Below are positions 1 through 5,397 of a stretch of DNA of 6,766 bases, one piece after another. Below the pieces are notes generated by a model that searched no databases, had not been told where the DNA came from, and saw nothing but the letters and a program-made list of their open reading frames with translations. The DNA is from a bacterium (GTDB lineage: Bacteria; Patescibacteriota; Minisyncoccia; Minisyncoccales; Minisyncoccaceae). The stretch is from NCBI GenBank assembly GCA_023229485.1, contig JALNZJ010000041.1:1-6766 (forward strand), in the 5' to 3' direction. The translations under genes were made by a program, and so were the position numbers. Positions within the stretch are counted from its first letter, which is position 1. Every line of letters begins with the position of its first letter.

Positions 1-526
1 ATATGAAAATAAAAGTTCCATAACTAATCATAAACTTTTTGAATTCAATTGTAGAGTCAGGTAACAAATTAAACAACACATGAGATCCATCAAGAGGAAA
101 AATTGGAATAAGATTGAATAAAGCCAAACTAAGATTCACAACAGCAATTGTTGCAAACACAGACATCATCTCAGGAAACACAGAAAATCTAATAAAAAGA
201 CAAAAAATTAAAGCAAGGGAAAAATTCACTACTGGTCCTGCAATCGCAACCTTCAACTCACGCCACTTATCATTAAGATTAAAAAAATTAACTGGCACTG
301 GTTTCGCCCATCCGAACAATATTGGAGAAGAAGTTAAAACTAAAGCAAGTGGAATTAAGATAGAACCAAAAAGATCAATATGAACCAATGGATTCAAACT
401 TAATCTCCCCTCCTGTTCAGCAGTATCATCTCCCAAGCTATTAGCCACTGCCCCATGTGCAATTTCGTGGATAACAACCGAAAAAATTAAAATTACTAAA
501 CCTAATATAAAAGATAGCTCAATCAT
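1..526 (-). CDS. Site-2 protease family protein (M50 metallopeptidase), C-terminus cut by window start
   Basis: Integral membrane zinc protease of the site-2 protease family, which cleaves substrates within or next to the membrane. The frame starts at the ATG at 524-526 and stays open to the window edge, giving about 175 residues. The zinc motif HEIAH is at residues 20-24, at the end of the first hydrophobic segment. The second family motif, NLIPIFPLDG, lies near residues 138-147 and supplies the third metal ligand (Asp146). Several further hydrophobic segments (about 52-65, 92-113, 117-142) fit the M50 core. Short M50 proteins of this type are usually near 200 residues, so only the extreme C-terminus should be missing. 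No PDZ domain is visible. There is no clear Shine-Dalgarno before the start. The physiological substrate cannot be told from the sequence. The family call is firm. Confidence 0.9.
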   Translation of the reverse strand, partial: MIELSFILGLVILIFSVVIHEIAHGAVANSLGDDTAEQEGRLSLNPLVHIDLFGSILIPLALVLTSSPILFGWAKPVPVNFFNLNDKWRELKVAIAGPVVNFSLALIFCLFIRFSVFPEMMSVFATIAVVNLSLALFNLIPIFPLDGSHVLFNLLPDSTIEFKKFMISYGTFIFI

Positions 527-548
527 AAATTTTATTTTTTATAAATTT

Positions 549-577
549 ATTTTACCATATATATTCCCCAAAATGAA
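549..577 (-). promoter_or_regulatory. Candidate extended -10 promoter for the M50 protease gene
   Basis: On the minus strand TGGTAAAAT gives an extended -10 (hexamer TAAAAT at 549-554, TG at 556-557). A weak -35, TTCATT at 572-577, sits exactly 17 bases upstream. Transcription would begin some 15-20 bases before the ATG. The -35 matches the consensus at only three positions, so the extended -10 carries the call. Confidence 0.45.
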
Positions 578-584
578 GCACTTA

Positions 585-612
585 AGCAGCATACGACAAA
601 CTTAAAACACTA
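585..612 (-). repeat. Second copy of the tRNA-Pro downstream spacer
   Basis: This 28-base stretch repeats 807-834 with a single difference (T592 versus C814), at an offset of 222 bases. In the tRNA sense it is the trailer that follows the tRNA-Pro 3' end. Here it follows the displaced tRNA-Pro fragment at 628-643. Together with that fragment it means the region downstream of tRNA-Pro exists twice, with units A and B lying between the copies. Confidence 0.85.
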
Positions 613-627
613 TCAAAAATAGTGTTT
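605..627 (-). other. Trailer hairpin after the displaced tRNA-Pro end
   Basis: AAACACTAT (605-613) pairs perfectly with ATAGTGTTT (619-627) around the loop CAAAA. It corresponds to the hairpin at 816-858 next to the real tRNA. The closing pair is T-A here and C-G there, a compensatory change. On the minus strand the right arm is followed by TTTTAAGTTTGT, so it could act as a weak terminator. Confidence 0.6.
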
Positions 628-643
628 CGGGCTGCTGGGAATT
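628..643 (-). pseudogene. Displaced tRNA-Pro 3' end (fragment 2)
   Basis: Sixteen bases identical to the 3' end of tRNA-Pro at 857-872: the acceptor 3' strand, T-stem 3' strand and the last four bases of the T-loop. Identity stops at T-loop position 57, and unit A follows in place of the rest of the tRNA. This cannot be a functional tRNA. Confidence 0.8.
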
Positions 644-717
644 CTTTCAAGAAATTTTGGTAAATTTCTTTCAAGCCTGGATTTAAGTTCAGTCAACTTA
701 AATCCTTCAATTCCCAG
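635..717 (-). repeat. tRNA-linked three-way-junction element, unit A (83 bases)
   Basis: On the + strand the outer stem CTGGGAATT (635-643) pairs with AATTCCCAG (709-717). Inside are two hairpins. The first is AAGAAATTT (649-657), loop TGGT, AAATTTCTT (662-670), with CTT/AAG (644-646 with 673-675) extending it past a 2x2 mismatch. The second is GGATTTAAGTT (679-689), loop CAGTC (690-694), AACTTAAATCC (695-705), a perfect 11-bp stem. The outer stem is the T-arm sequence of tRNA-Pro: one arm continues the displaced tRNA end and the other (706-717) is its inverted copy. The same layout recurs as units B and C with different stem sequences. No open reading frame is present. Whether it acts as RNA or as folded single-stranded DNA is not known. 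Confidence 0.8.
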
Positions 718-720
718 TTT

Positions 721-736
721 CGGGCTGCTGGGAATT
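721..736 (-). pseudogene. Displaced tRNA-Pro 3' end (fragment 1)
   Basis: Sixteen bases identical to tRNA-Pro positions 857-872 and to fragment 628-643. Identity again ends at the same T-loop position, where unit B begins. Only three bases (TTT, 718-720) separate it from the end of unit A, so units A and B are tandem. Confidence 0.8.
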
Positions 737-808
737 TTTTTAAAAATTTTTAGTAAAATTTTCAAAAACCTAGCTCGGCTTCAGTCAAGCCTCCCCTTCA
801 ATTCCCAG
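728..808 (-). repeat. tRNA-linked three-way-junction element, unit B (81 bases)
   Basis: The outer stem CTGGGAATT (728-736) pairs with AATTCCCAG (800-808). The first inner hairpin is AAAATTTT (743-750), loop TAGT, AAAATTTT (755-762), extended past one mismatch by TTTTT/AAAAA (737-741 with 764-768). The second is GGCTT (777-781), loop CAGTC (782-786), AAGCC (787-791), a shorter 5-bp version. The inverted T-arm copy here extends to TTCAATTCCCAGCAGC (797-812), so 16 bases are complementary to the 3' end of the real tRNA-Pro. Inner stems differ from unit A almost throughout, so this is not a recent duplicate, yet loop positions and overall size are the same. Confidence 0.78.
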
Positions 809-834
809 CAGCACACGACAAACTTAAAACACTA
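807..834 (-). repeat. First copy of the tRNA-Pro downstream spacer
   Basis: Repeats 585-612 with one mismatch. It lies directly 3' of the real tRNA-Pro in the transcribed sense and forms the distal arm of the trailer hairpin. Confidence 0.85.
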
Positions 835-858
835 CCGATGTAGTGTTTTAGTTTGTCG
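816..858 (-). other. Long hairpin in the tRNA-Pro 3' trailer
   Basis: CGACAAAC (816-823) pairs with GTTTGTCG (851-858), and after one bulged base (T824) the 11 bases 825-835 pair with 840-850 around the loop CGAT. The result is 19 bp with one bulge. The stem reaches two bases into the tRNA acceptor end. It may set the 3' boundary for tRNA maturation or act as a terminator, since the distal arm on the minus strand contains TTTTAAGTTT. There is no uninterrupted T-run after it. Confidence 0.6.
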
Positions 859-926
859 GGCTGCTGGGAATTGAACCCAGGTCTTACGCACCCCATGCGC
901 AAATAATTCCGTTATACGACAGCCCG
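856..926 (-). tRNA. tRNA-Pro (anticodon GGG)
   Basis: Complete 71-base cloverleaf. The acceptor stem is CGGGCTG with CAGCCCG (7 bp). The T-arm is CTGGG, loop TTCAATT, CCCAG. The anticodon stem is TGCGC with GCGTA around the loop ATGGGGT, so T33 is followed by anticodon GGG and G37, as expected for proline. The D-arm is weak but retains A14, GG18-19 and A21. The discriminator base is A and CCA is not encoded, so it must be added after transcription. It lies 29 bases downstream of L28 and may be partly co-transcribed with it. Its 3' end is copied twice further downstream as part of the repeat zone. Confidence 0.92.
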
Positions 927-939
927 AAATTATTCACCA

Positions 940-969
940 AAAAAACACTAAAACCTTATTTTGATAAGG
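940..969 (-). terminator. Possible weak terminator at the end of L28
   Basis: CCTTAT (954-959), loop TTTG, ATAAGG (964-969) overlaps the L28 stop codon. On the minus strand it is followed by TTTTAGTGTTTTTTT. The stem is short and AT-rich, so partial read-through into tRNA-Pro is likely. Confidence 0.4.
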
Positions 970-1171
970 CTTTAATGCATTTTGCGCAAGCAATAACTCT
1001 TTTACCGGCAAATTCAACATACTTCTTTTTGCTAGTGTCAGCAGGAACTGTTAACCATTGCAAATTAGGATATTTTCTCTTTTTTGGGGTTGGATTATAT
1101 CTAGAAATTAATTTCTTAAACTGTCTTCCCATAAAAGAGGATTTGCCACAAATTGAACATTCTTTTTCCAT
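956..1171 (-). CDS. rpmB: 50S ribosomal protein L28
   Basis: Small structural protein of the large ribosomal subunit, 71 residues. It opens with MEKECSICGK, matching the usual L28 start M-x-x-x-C-x-x-C-G-K. It keeps the zinc-ribbon cysteines as two CxxC pairs (Cys5/Cys8 and Cys62/Cys65), so this is the zinc-binding form. The middle is basic and ends in the family-like segment KRVIACAKCIKAL. An upstream TTG at 1175-1177 would add two residues (M-Y), but the ATG at 1169-1171 gives the family N-terminus and is preferred. The -10 element ends only about ten bases before the ATG, so the mRNA may be leaderless. The gene is followed closely by tRNA-Pro. Confidence 0.92.
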   Translation of the reverse strand: MEKECSICGKSSFMGRQFKKLISRYNPTPKKRKYPNLQWLTVPADTSKKKYVEFAGKRVIACAKCIKALSK

Positions 1172-1180
1172 ATACAATGC

Positions 1181-1208
1181 ATAATACCAGAAAATTAAAT
1201 AAATTCAA
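1181..1208 (-). promoter_or_regulatory. Promoter of L28, extended -10, near-leaderless
   Basis: On the minus strand TTGAAT (1203-1208) is followed after 16 bases by TATTAT (1181-1186), preceded by TG (1188-1189). The -10 matches the consensus at five positions and has the TG extension. A start 6-8 bases downstream falls within about four bases of the L28 ATG. Confidence 0.65.
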
Positions 1209-1225
1209 GAGGGAAAACTAACCAA

Positions 1226-1254
1226 TAAAAAAACACCGTATTTTAGGTGCCTTT
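1226..1254 (-). terminator. Intrinsic terminator after the chemotaxis protein gene
   Basis: On the minus strand AAAGGCACC pairs with GGTGTTTTT (with G-T wobbles) around an eight-base loop, and the T-run continues. The core CACC/GGTG is at 1234-1237 and 1246-1249. It separates this transcription unit from L28, whose promoter lies just beyond. Confidence 0.65.
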
Positions 1255-1264
1255 CAAAAAAAAT

Positions 1265-2731
1265 TTAAACCTTAAATTTTTTTATTGATTCAAGAACATC
1301 ACCAGAAACTTTGCTGATATGTTCCATATTCCTTGTAATCTCAGCAATACTAGCCGAGACTTCCTCAGTTGACGCCGCTGTGTTCGTCGATGCTTTATCC
1401 ACAGATTCCAGGAGTAAATTTATTTCATGGATACTAGCAGTTATTTCTTCCACTGCCGCTGCTTCTTCTTCAGTCCCAGCAGCAATACTAGAGATTTGGT
1501 TCGCCATACTATCAATTACACTGACAATGCTTTTAAAGGTTTCGAAGGAATCTGTTGCAAGTGTACTTCCTTTTCCAACCACTTCCTTGGTTCTAATCAC
1601 CTCTTCTCTAACATGCTTAATTGAAGCTCCAAGATCATTCACGATATCACTGATATTTTCAGCACTTTTTCGTGAATCCTGAGAAAGGGCTTTTACTTCA
1701 GCTGCCACGACTGCAAAGCCTCTTCCCGCTTCACCTGCTCTCGCCGCTTCAATGGCCGCATTAAGGGCTAGTAGATTTGTCTGACTTGCAATATCTTGGA
1801 TCACTTTCACCAGCTTGCCAACCTCGAGCATTTTTTTATCCATTTCCTCAACGTTAGCAATAACGCCATCATTTGAAGTAACAATGCCATCGGTTGCATC
1901 TTTCGTTTCACGAGTTAGATCAAGACCACCATGAGATGCTTCTTTCATGTCTTCCGATTGCCCAGAAACACCAGTGACACTTACTGAGATATCGCTAATT
2001 GCAGTACTCATGTCTCCCATGCCTTTTAAAATGTCTTCCGTAGACCGTTTCGCTTTTCCAATGTCTCCACTTACAACAACAGAATCAGTTGATAACTGGA
2101 CAACGGCATTGCTGATTTCAGTAATACTAGCCGCAGAAGATTTTATCATTTCATTTACGCTTTCCATTCCTTTTTGAATTTCTACAACACTTTCCCGCAA
2201 ATCTGCAATAACTCCATCCATCACGTCTCGAAGAATAACTAATTCATCAAATGCGTCCTGAGTATCCCCATCAGCTTCAGTAATCTTATATCGAATTGTC
2301 AGATTACCATCAGCTGCTTTTCCATAGACATCAGACATCTTCTTTATCTCGTTAGCCATATACTCCTTAACCTTAACAATCCTAGTTATGTCATTGTATA
2401 TTATCATAACATAATTCAGTTCATTGCCTTCCATCAAGGGAGTATTCGCTCTTTCGATCACAAAAGAACCAGCCTTAGTCTCTATTGAAGACTGACCATG
2501 AGTTACTCGCTTTTCCCTGATTGCATCTTGAAAAGTTTCTCCAGAATCCTTGAGATACTTGACGATATTACGCGATTTCAAGTCTTTCATTGCAAGTCCG
2601 ATAATCTCTTTCGAAGAAAGACCGACCAGGCCACAAAAAGCCTGATTTACTTCCAAAAAGACTAAATCAATACTTATTATAGCTTGAGGAATATGCGATC
2701 CTCGAAAAGCCAATTCAAAATAATCCATCAT
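1265..2731 (-). CDS. Soluble PAS-domain methyl-accepting chemotaxis protein
   Basis: Cytoplasmic chemoreceptor-like signalling protein, 488 residues from the preferred ATG. Residues about 5-115 look like a PAS sensor domain. About 128-175 is a HAMP-like stretch (ADGNLTIRY). The rest is the long coiled-coil MCP signalling domain, with the highly conserved hairpin tip at about 313-346 ([20 protein letters not shown], then [11 protein letters not shown]) that contacts CheA and CheW. EEEAAAV near 422 resembles a methylation site. There is no membrane segment and no C-terminal CheR/CheB-binding pentapeptide. A longer reading from a TTG at 2755 is possible, but AGAGG lies five bases before the ATG at 2729-2731. 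Two 60-base lines counted by hand gave 47-48% GC against 25-35% in neighbouring genes, suggesting transfer. No cheA, cheW or motility gene is in view, so its partner is unknown. Confidence 0.92.
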   Translation of the reverse strand: MMDYFELAFRGSHIPQAIISIDLVFLEVNQAFCGLVGLSSKEIIGLAMKDLKSRNIVKYLKDSGETFQDAIREKRVTHGQSSIETKAGSFVIERANTPLMEGNELNYVMIIYNDITRIVKVKEYMANEIKKMSDVYGKAADGNLTIRYKITEADGDTQDAFDELVILRDVMDGVIADLRESVVEIQKGMESVNEMIKSSAASITEISNAVVQLSTDSVVVSGDIGKAKRSTEDILKGMGDMSTAISDISVSVTGVSGQSEDMKEASHGGLDLTRETKDATDGIVTSNDGVIANVEEMDKKMLEVGKLVKVIQDIASQTNLLALNAAIEAARAGEAGRGFAVVAAEVKALSQDSRKSAENISDIVNDLGASIKHVREEVIRTKEVVGKGSTLATDSFETFKSIVSVIDSMANQISSIAAGTEEEAAAVEEITASIHEINLLLESVDKASTNTAASTEEVSASIAEITRNMEHISKVSGDVLESIKKFKV

Positions 2732-2741
2732 TTTTACCTCT
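2732..2741 (-). promoter_or_regulatory. Shine-Dalgarno deciding the chemoreceptor start
   Basis: AGAGG (2737-2741 on the minus strand) lies five bases before ATG 2731 and eight before the next ATG. It favours this start over the upstream TTG. It is the only clear Shine-Dalgarno in the window. Confidence 0.6.
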
Positions 2742-2776
2742 ATCTCTCCATTCAATTTTCAAGGAGCTATCTTTAA

Positions 2777-2806
2777 AGTATATTATTTCTAATATTTGTC
2801 AATCAA
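2777..2806 (-). promoter_or_regulatory. Candidate promoter of the chemoreceptor gene
   Basis: On the minus strand TTGATT (2801-2806) is 18 bases from TATACT (2777-2782). An overlapping perfect TTGACA (2797-2802) is only 14 bases from the same -10, or 16 from the poorer TACTTT. The -35 overlaps the T-run of the slipin terminator. Confidence 0.5.
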
Positions 2807-2828
2807 AAAACTCCCGATTAGGGAATTT
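2804..2828 (-). terminator. Intrinsic terminator after slipin
   Basis: On the minus strand AAATTCCC (2821-2828) pairs with GGGAGTTT (2808-2815) around the loop TAATC (one G-T pair), followed by further T's. It lies 20 bases past the slipin stop. Confidence 0.7.
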
Positions 2829-2847
2829 AGTGAATAAGTATTAGCTT

Positions 2848-3609
2848 TTATTTTCCATCAGCTTTTATAGTCGCAATAGCTTCCTTCACAGTTGTCATAA
2901 ATTGTGCAGGAAAAATAATCGTTGAGTTTTTTTCTACACTTATTTCAGCCATTGTCTGCAATGTTCGAAGTTGCAATGCAACTGGATGGTTAGCCATTAA
3001 ATCAGCAGCTTGTCCTAATTTTTCAGCAGCTTGAAATTCTCCCTCAGCAGCAACAATCTTTGCCCTTCTTTCTCTCTCTGCCTCAGCTTCTTTAGCCATA
3101 GCTCTCTGCATATTTTCTGGTAAAAAAATATCTTTAATCTCAACTGCTGTTACTTGCACTCCCCACGGTTCGGTATGACTATCTATCACCGCCTTAATCT
3201 GATTATTAATTTCTGAAGTTTGGGACAATAACTGGTCAAGATTAAACTGACCAACAACATTTCTTACAGTTGTCTGGCTAATCTGATTGACAGCAGAAAA
3301 TACATCCTCAATTGCAATAACCGATTTAGCTGCATCAACGACATGGTAATAAGCGACAGCCGCAATATCTATCGAAACATTATCTTTTGTAATTATCTTC
3401 TGAGAAGGAATCGCCATTGTCACGGTTCGAAGTTCCACCTTCACCATGGTCTGAAAAATAGGAATTAAAATAATAAGACCAGGCCCTTTTATGCCAGTGT
3501 ACTTTCCTAAAAAGAAAATAACAGCTCTCTCATATTCTTTAATTACACGAAGACTAAAAATTAATACTACTAAAATAACTAAACCCAAAATAATAATTGC
3601 ACCATTCAT
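2848..3609 (-). CDS. Slipin / SPFH (band 7, stomatin-like) membrane protein
   Basis: Membrane-anchored scaffold protein of the SPFH superfamily, 253 residues, about the usual slipin length. An N-terminal hydrophobic segment (about 4-20) is followed by [19 protein letters not shown], the typical slipin entry to the band 7 domain (about 22-175). The helix after it contains [21 protein letters not shown] (about 170-190), the conserved slipin oligomerisation helix, and the protein ends with STIIFPAQF, the family's C-terminal strand. Slipins form ring or cage assemblies and are often paired with an NfeD-type protease partner; none is in view. The gene directly upstream, 17 bases away, is a DUF4177-like small protein, so the two are probably co-transcribed. 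The ATG at 3607-3609 has no Shine-Dalgarno. A weak promoter (TTGGCA 3655-3660, GATAAT 3630-3635, 19-base spacing) could add independent expression. Confidence 0.93.
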   Translation of the reverse strand: MNGAIIILGLVILVVLIFSLRVIKEYERAVIFFLGKYTGIKGPGLIILIPIFQTMVKVELRTVTMAIPSQKIITKDNVSIDIAAVAYYHVVDAAKSVIAIEDVFSAVNQISQTTVRNVVGQFNLDQLLSQTSEINNQIKAVIDSHTEPWGVQVTAVEIKDIFLPENMQRAMAKEAEAERERRAKIVAAEGEFQAAEKLGQAADLMANHPVALQLRTLQTMAEISVEKNSTIIFPAQFMTTVKEAIATIKADGK

Positions 3610-3626
3610 AAGTTTTTATTTATTAA

Positions 3627-3776
3627 TTAATTATCAACTTCTTTTTTAAAATAATGCCAACACCCTACCACGAAAAAAAGTTCCCATCCGTCATTCGCAT
3701 ACTCATTTAACGTTCTCGTTACGGCCTGAGCATTCCAAGTCCATATCGAAACACATTTATATTTATATTTCTTCAT
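3627..3776 (-). CDS. Small DUF4177-like protein
   Basis: A 49-residue open frame from ATG 3774-3776 to TAA 3627-3629. The protein opens MKKYKYKCVSIW, contains LNEYANDGWELFFV and ends YFKKEVDN. This is the pattern of the DUF4177 family: an initial beta-strand 'K-Y-E-Y-K-V-V', a helix 'L-N-x-x-x-x-x-G-W-E-L', then a strand and a terminal 'F-K-R-E'. Family members are typically 50-70 residues and have no established function. A good TATAAT (3800-3805) lies upstream and the slipin ATG is 17 bases downstream, so it likely heads a two-gene unit. The Shine-Dalgarno is poor (GAAG two bases before the ATG). The family assignment is by motif recall only. Confidence 0.75.
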   Translation of the reverse strand: MKKYKYKCVSIWTWNAQAVTRTLNEYANDGWELFFVVGCWHYFKKEVDN

Positions 3777-3799
3777 ATCTTCAAGATTACCTATTTTCT

Positions 3800-3828
3800 A
3801 TTATAAATCAACTAAACTAGTCACTTAA
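3800..3828 (-). promoter_or_regulatory. Promoter for the DUF4177-slipin unit
   Basis: On the minus strand a perfect TATAAT (3800-3805) lies 17 bases from a weak TTAAGT (3823-3828), which overlaps the stop codon of the upstream gene. The predicted leader is about 17 bases. Confidence 0.5.
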
Positions 3829-4742
3829 GGCTGTAAAATATATTCCGAATCACCATTAATAGATATTACCACACTCTTTACAGTAGGAAATTGCTTTAAT
3901 GTTTCTTCAATTTGCTTTCTTATAAAATTAACTCTACACGAACCACCAACTGCCTCGCCCATCGCTTCACTGAAATCTACTTTTGCAACGCCGTTTACGA
4001 TTTTTAGGCTATTAATCTTAACTCCTGCATTTATGGTCGTACGATATCCATCATTCTTTTCTTTTTCAGTTACTCCTTTTAAAAGCTCCTGCAATGTAGC
4101 CTGTGCTATTGCCTCCGTCTTTACAACACTTCGCTCAACTGAAAAAACCTTTTCACAAGTGACATCAGGATCAAGATTATCGTTAGCAAAATAAACTTTA
4201 TTTTTTATAAGATTCTGGCTAGGATTAATGACAACAGGAATTTTTATTTGCTTAGAATTTTCTGGTAGCCCCGAAGGATTATCATTTTTCAAAACCAAGA
4301 ATCCATCCCTTTTCTCTGGATTAACAAATTCCATTCTGGATTCAAACGGAACGAAGTCTTCAGTCAATGAATTAGCCGTAGCCATTGCAACTCCCGTAGC
4401 AACCACATTGTTTTTATTATCAATCAGCTCAATCGGAAAAGATGCTTCAAAAAACCAACTACCTCTAGCTTTTCCTCGTATTATCAAAGGCGAATCAATT
4501 AGAGCCCCAGCAGTTGGAAAATCAACTTTTATCAAATCGCTCTTTTCAATTTCACTAACAATATTTTCAACATAAATTTTCCCATCACCAGATTTGCACT
4601 GTCGCGGATAAGACTCCAACAAAATACCATTTGCCTTTTCACAACTTTCAAAATTATTAACTTCTTTGTTTTTATAATTATAAAAAACCAATCCCAAGAA
4701 AAGCAAAATAATCAACACCAAATACAAAATAATCTTTTTCAT
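3825..4742 (-). CDS. Membrane-anchored Gmad2-GerMN domain protein
   Basis: Predicted envelope protein of 305 residues held by an N-terminal membrane segment (about 3-21). Residues 34-59 form a short two-Cys module (CEKANGI...ESYPRQC...G.IYVE). About 71-172 resemble the Gmad2 immunoglobulin-like domain, with VDFPTAGALIDSPLIIRGKA at its start and FEASFPIELID and FVLK-type strands. About 180-303 fit a GerMN domain, with KVYFANDNL at the start, the helix AIAQATLQELLKGVTEKEK and the segment NGVAKVDFSEAM. Both domains were first defined in spore germination proteins but occur widely in non-spore-formers, including Patescibacteria, where they are assumed to act in the envelope. No lipobox or catalytic residues are visible. 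The ATG at 4740-4742 is the only plausible start and has no Shine-Dalgarno. Function beyond surface location is unknown. Confidence 0.85.
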   Translation of the reverse strand: MKKIILYLVLIILLFLGLVFYNYKNKEVNNFESCEKANGILLESYPRQCKSGDGKIYVENIVSEIEKSDLIKVDFPTAGALIDSPLIIRGKARGSWFFEASFPIELIDNKNNVVATGVAMATANSLTEDFVPFESRMEFVNPEKRDGFLVLKNDNPSGLPENSKQIKIPVVINPSQNLIKNKVYFANDNLDPDVTCEKVFSVERSVVKTEAIAQATLQELLKGVTEKEKNDGYRTTINAGVKINSLKIVNGVAKVDFSEAMGEAVGGSCRVNFIRKQIEETLKQFPTVKSVVISINGDSEYILQP

Positions 4743-4769
4743 AAAAATATATATATCACTTATTGCACT

Positions 4770-4778
4770 ATTATAACA
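4770..4778 (-). promoter_or_regulatory. Extended -10 promoter of the Gmad2-GerMN gene
   Basis: TGTTATAAT on the minus strand is a consensus TG-N-TATAAT. The corresponding -35 position (GCGTCT, 17 bases away) is poor and falls in the upstream terminator arm. The predicted leader is about 20 bases. Confidence 0.6.
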
Positions 4779-4789
4779 TAAAATAATAG

Positions 4790-4815
4790 AAAAGACGCCT
4801 TTTTCGCGTCTTTTT
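4790..4815 (-). terminator. Strong terminator after the C-x11-C repeat gene
   Basis: AAAGACGC (4791-4798) pairs with GCGTCTTT (4806-4813) around CTTTTTC. A's precede and T's follow it on both strands, so it could work in both directions. It lies five bases past the stop of the minus-strand gene. Confidence 0.85.
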
Positions 4816-4819
4816 CTGT

Positions 4820-5341
4820 TTACCTTATACTAGCCTTACAATCTTCCCTAATTTTATCATTTTTAATATTTTCACAAATCACAACATCCTTTTTATTTTT
4901 CGCTACAAAAGAAAAACAATCATCTTTATCGTTTTCATTTTCAATTCTTGGACAAATCGAAATATCTGGTTTAAATCTATTGATATTCAAATAACAAGCA
5001 TCTTTAGCTTCTAACTGATTCACCTGGTTACAAAGGGTAGCATCTCTCTTCGCAATAGCACGACAAAGATTCTTGACCAAATCCTTATTCATCTTATCGC
5101 AAACATTAAAATTTTCGTCATGGAGTGCAAAATTAAAATAGCAAGTATCTCTATATATAGAATCCCCAACACTATCGCAGAAAGATGGATTCTTAGTAAC
5201 GCTAGCCAAATTCATCAAAATAATATTTTTAAAAAATAGAACCGCTATTAATAAAACAATCACTACAACTATAGTGCCACCTAAAAAATATTTACTCTTC
5301 ACCATAGCCATTAATTTATCTTGCAAATTTTTAAAATTCAT
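4820..5341 (-). CDS. Anchored protein with five C-x11-C repeats, function unknown
   Basis: 173 residues. A membrane segment at about 20-42 follows a short basic N-terminus, and no signal cleavage or lipobox is seen. The rest is five tandem repeats of about 25 residues, each with two cysteines exactly twelve positions apart: Cys55/67, 81/93, 104/116, 130/142 and 156/168. Typical units are FCDSVGDSIYRDTCYFNFA and LCNQVNQLEAKDACYLNI; the acidic residue before the second Cys (RDTC, KDAC, KDDC, REDC) recurs. Twelve-residue spacing with charged helices suggests helical hairpins each clamped by one disulfide outside the cell. I do not recognise a named family. Met11 and Met13 are alternative starts but would remove little. 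A TATAAT (5360-5365) lies about 12 bases before the leader; there is no Shine-Dalgarno. It is flanked by terminators on both sides, so it is probably monocistronic. Confidence 0.85.
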   Translation of the reverse strand: MNFKNLQDKLMAMVKSKYFLGGTIVVVIVLLIAVLFFKNIILMNLASVTKNPSFCDSVGDSIYRDTCYFNFALHDENFNVCDKMNKDLVKNLCRAIAKRDATLCNQVNQLEAKDACYLNINRFKPDISICPRIENENDKDDCFSFVAKNKKDVVICENIKNDKIREDCKASIR

Positions 5342-5359
5342 TTTCTATAAATATCATCA

Positions 5360-5365
5360 ATTATA
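5360..5365 (-). promoter_or_regulatory. -10 element of the C-x11-C repeat gene
   Basis: Consensus TATAAT on the minus strand, 18 bases before the ATG. There is no recognisable -35 at 16-18 bases and no TG extension. Confidence 0.4.
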
Positions 5366-5374
5366 ATCTTCATT

Positions 5375-5397
5375 AAAAAAGAGCATATCAAATGCTC
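5375..5397 (-). terminator. Intrinsic terminator upstream of the C-x11-C repeat gene
   Basis: On the minus strand GAGCAT (5392-5397), loop TTGAT, ATGCTC (5381-5386) is followed by TTTTTT. It ends transcription coming from 5544-6311 or from a possible promoter in the gap (TTGACT 5444-5449, TAATCT 5421-5426). Confidence 0.75.

Noticed and set aside
114..383. Plus-strand open frame of 89 codons
   Set aside because: It lies opposite the M50 protease, whose minus-strand translation has the HEIAH and PLDG motifs in the right order.
628..736. Possible additional tRNA-Pro genes
   Set aside because: Only the last 16 bases match; the D-arm, anticodon arm and 5' T-stem are absent.
585..880. CRISPR array
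   Set aside because: Repeats are few, differ in length, are tied to tRNA ends and form multi-hairpin units rather than short repeats with unique spacers.
585..880. Integron attC sites
   Set aside because: The units are compact hairpin sites, but I see no GTTRRRY/RYYYAAC core pair, and the closing stem changes with the tRNA instead of being conserved.
975..1184. Plus-strand open frame opposite L28
   Set aside because: The minus strand encodes a clear L28 with both CxxC pairs, so this is a shadow.
1311..2177. Three plus-strand frames inside the chemoreceptor gene
   Set aside because: All are antisense to the conserved MCP signalling domain and have no recognisable protein features.
2732..2755. 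TTG start adding eight residues to the chemoreceptor
   Set aside because: The downstream ATG has a properly spaced AGAGG, and the extension lies within the ribosome-binding region.
4228..4575. Plus-strand frame opposite the Gmad2-GerMN gene
   Set aside because: It is antisense to a recognisable two-domain protein and has no start signals.
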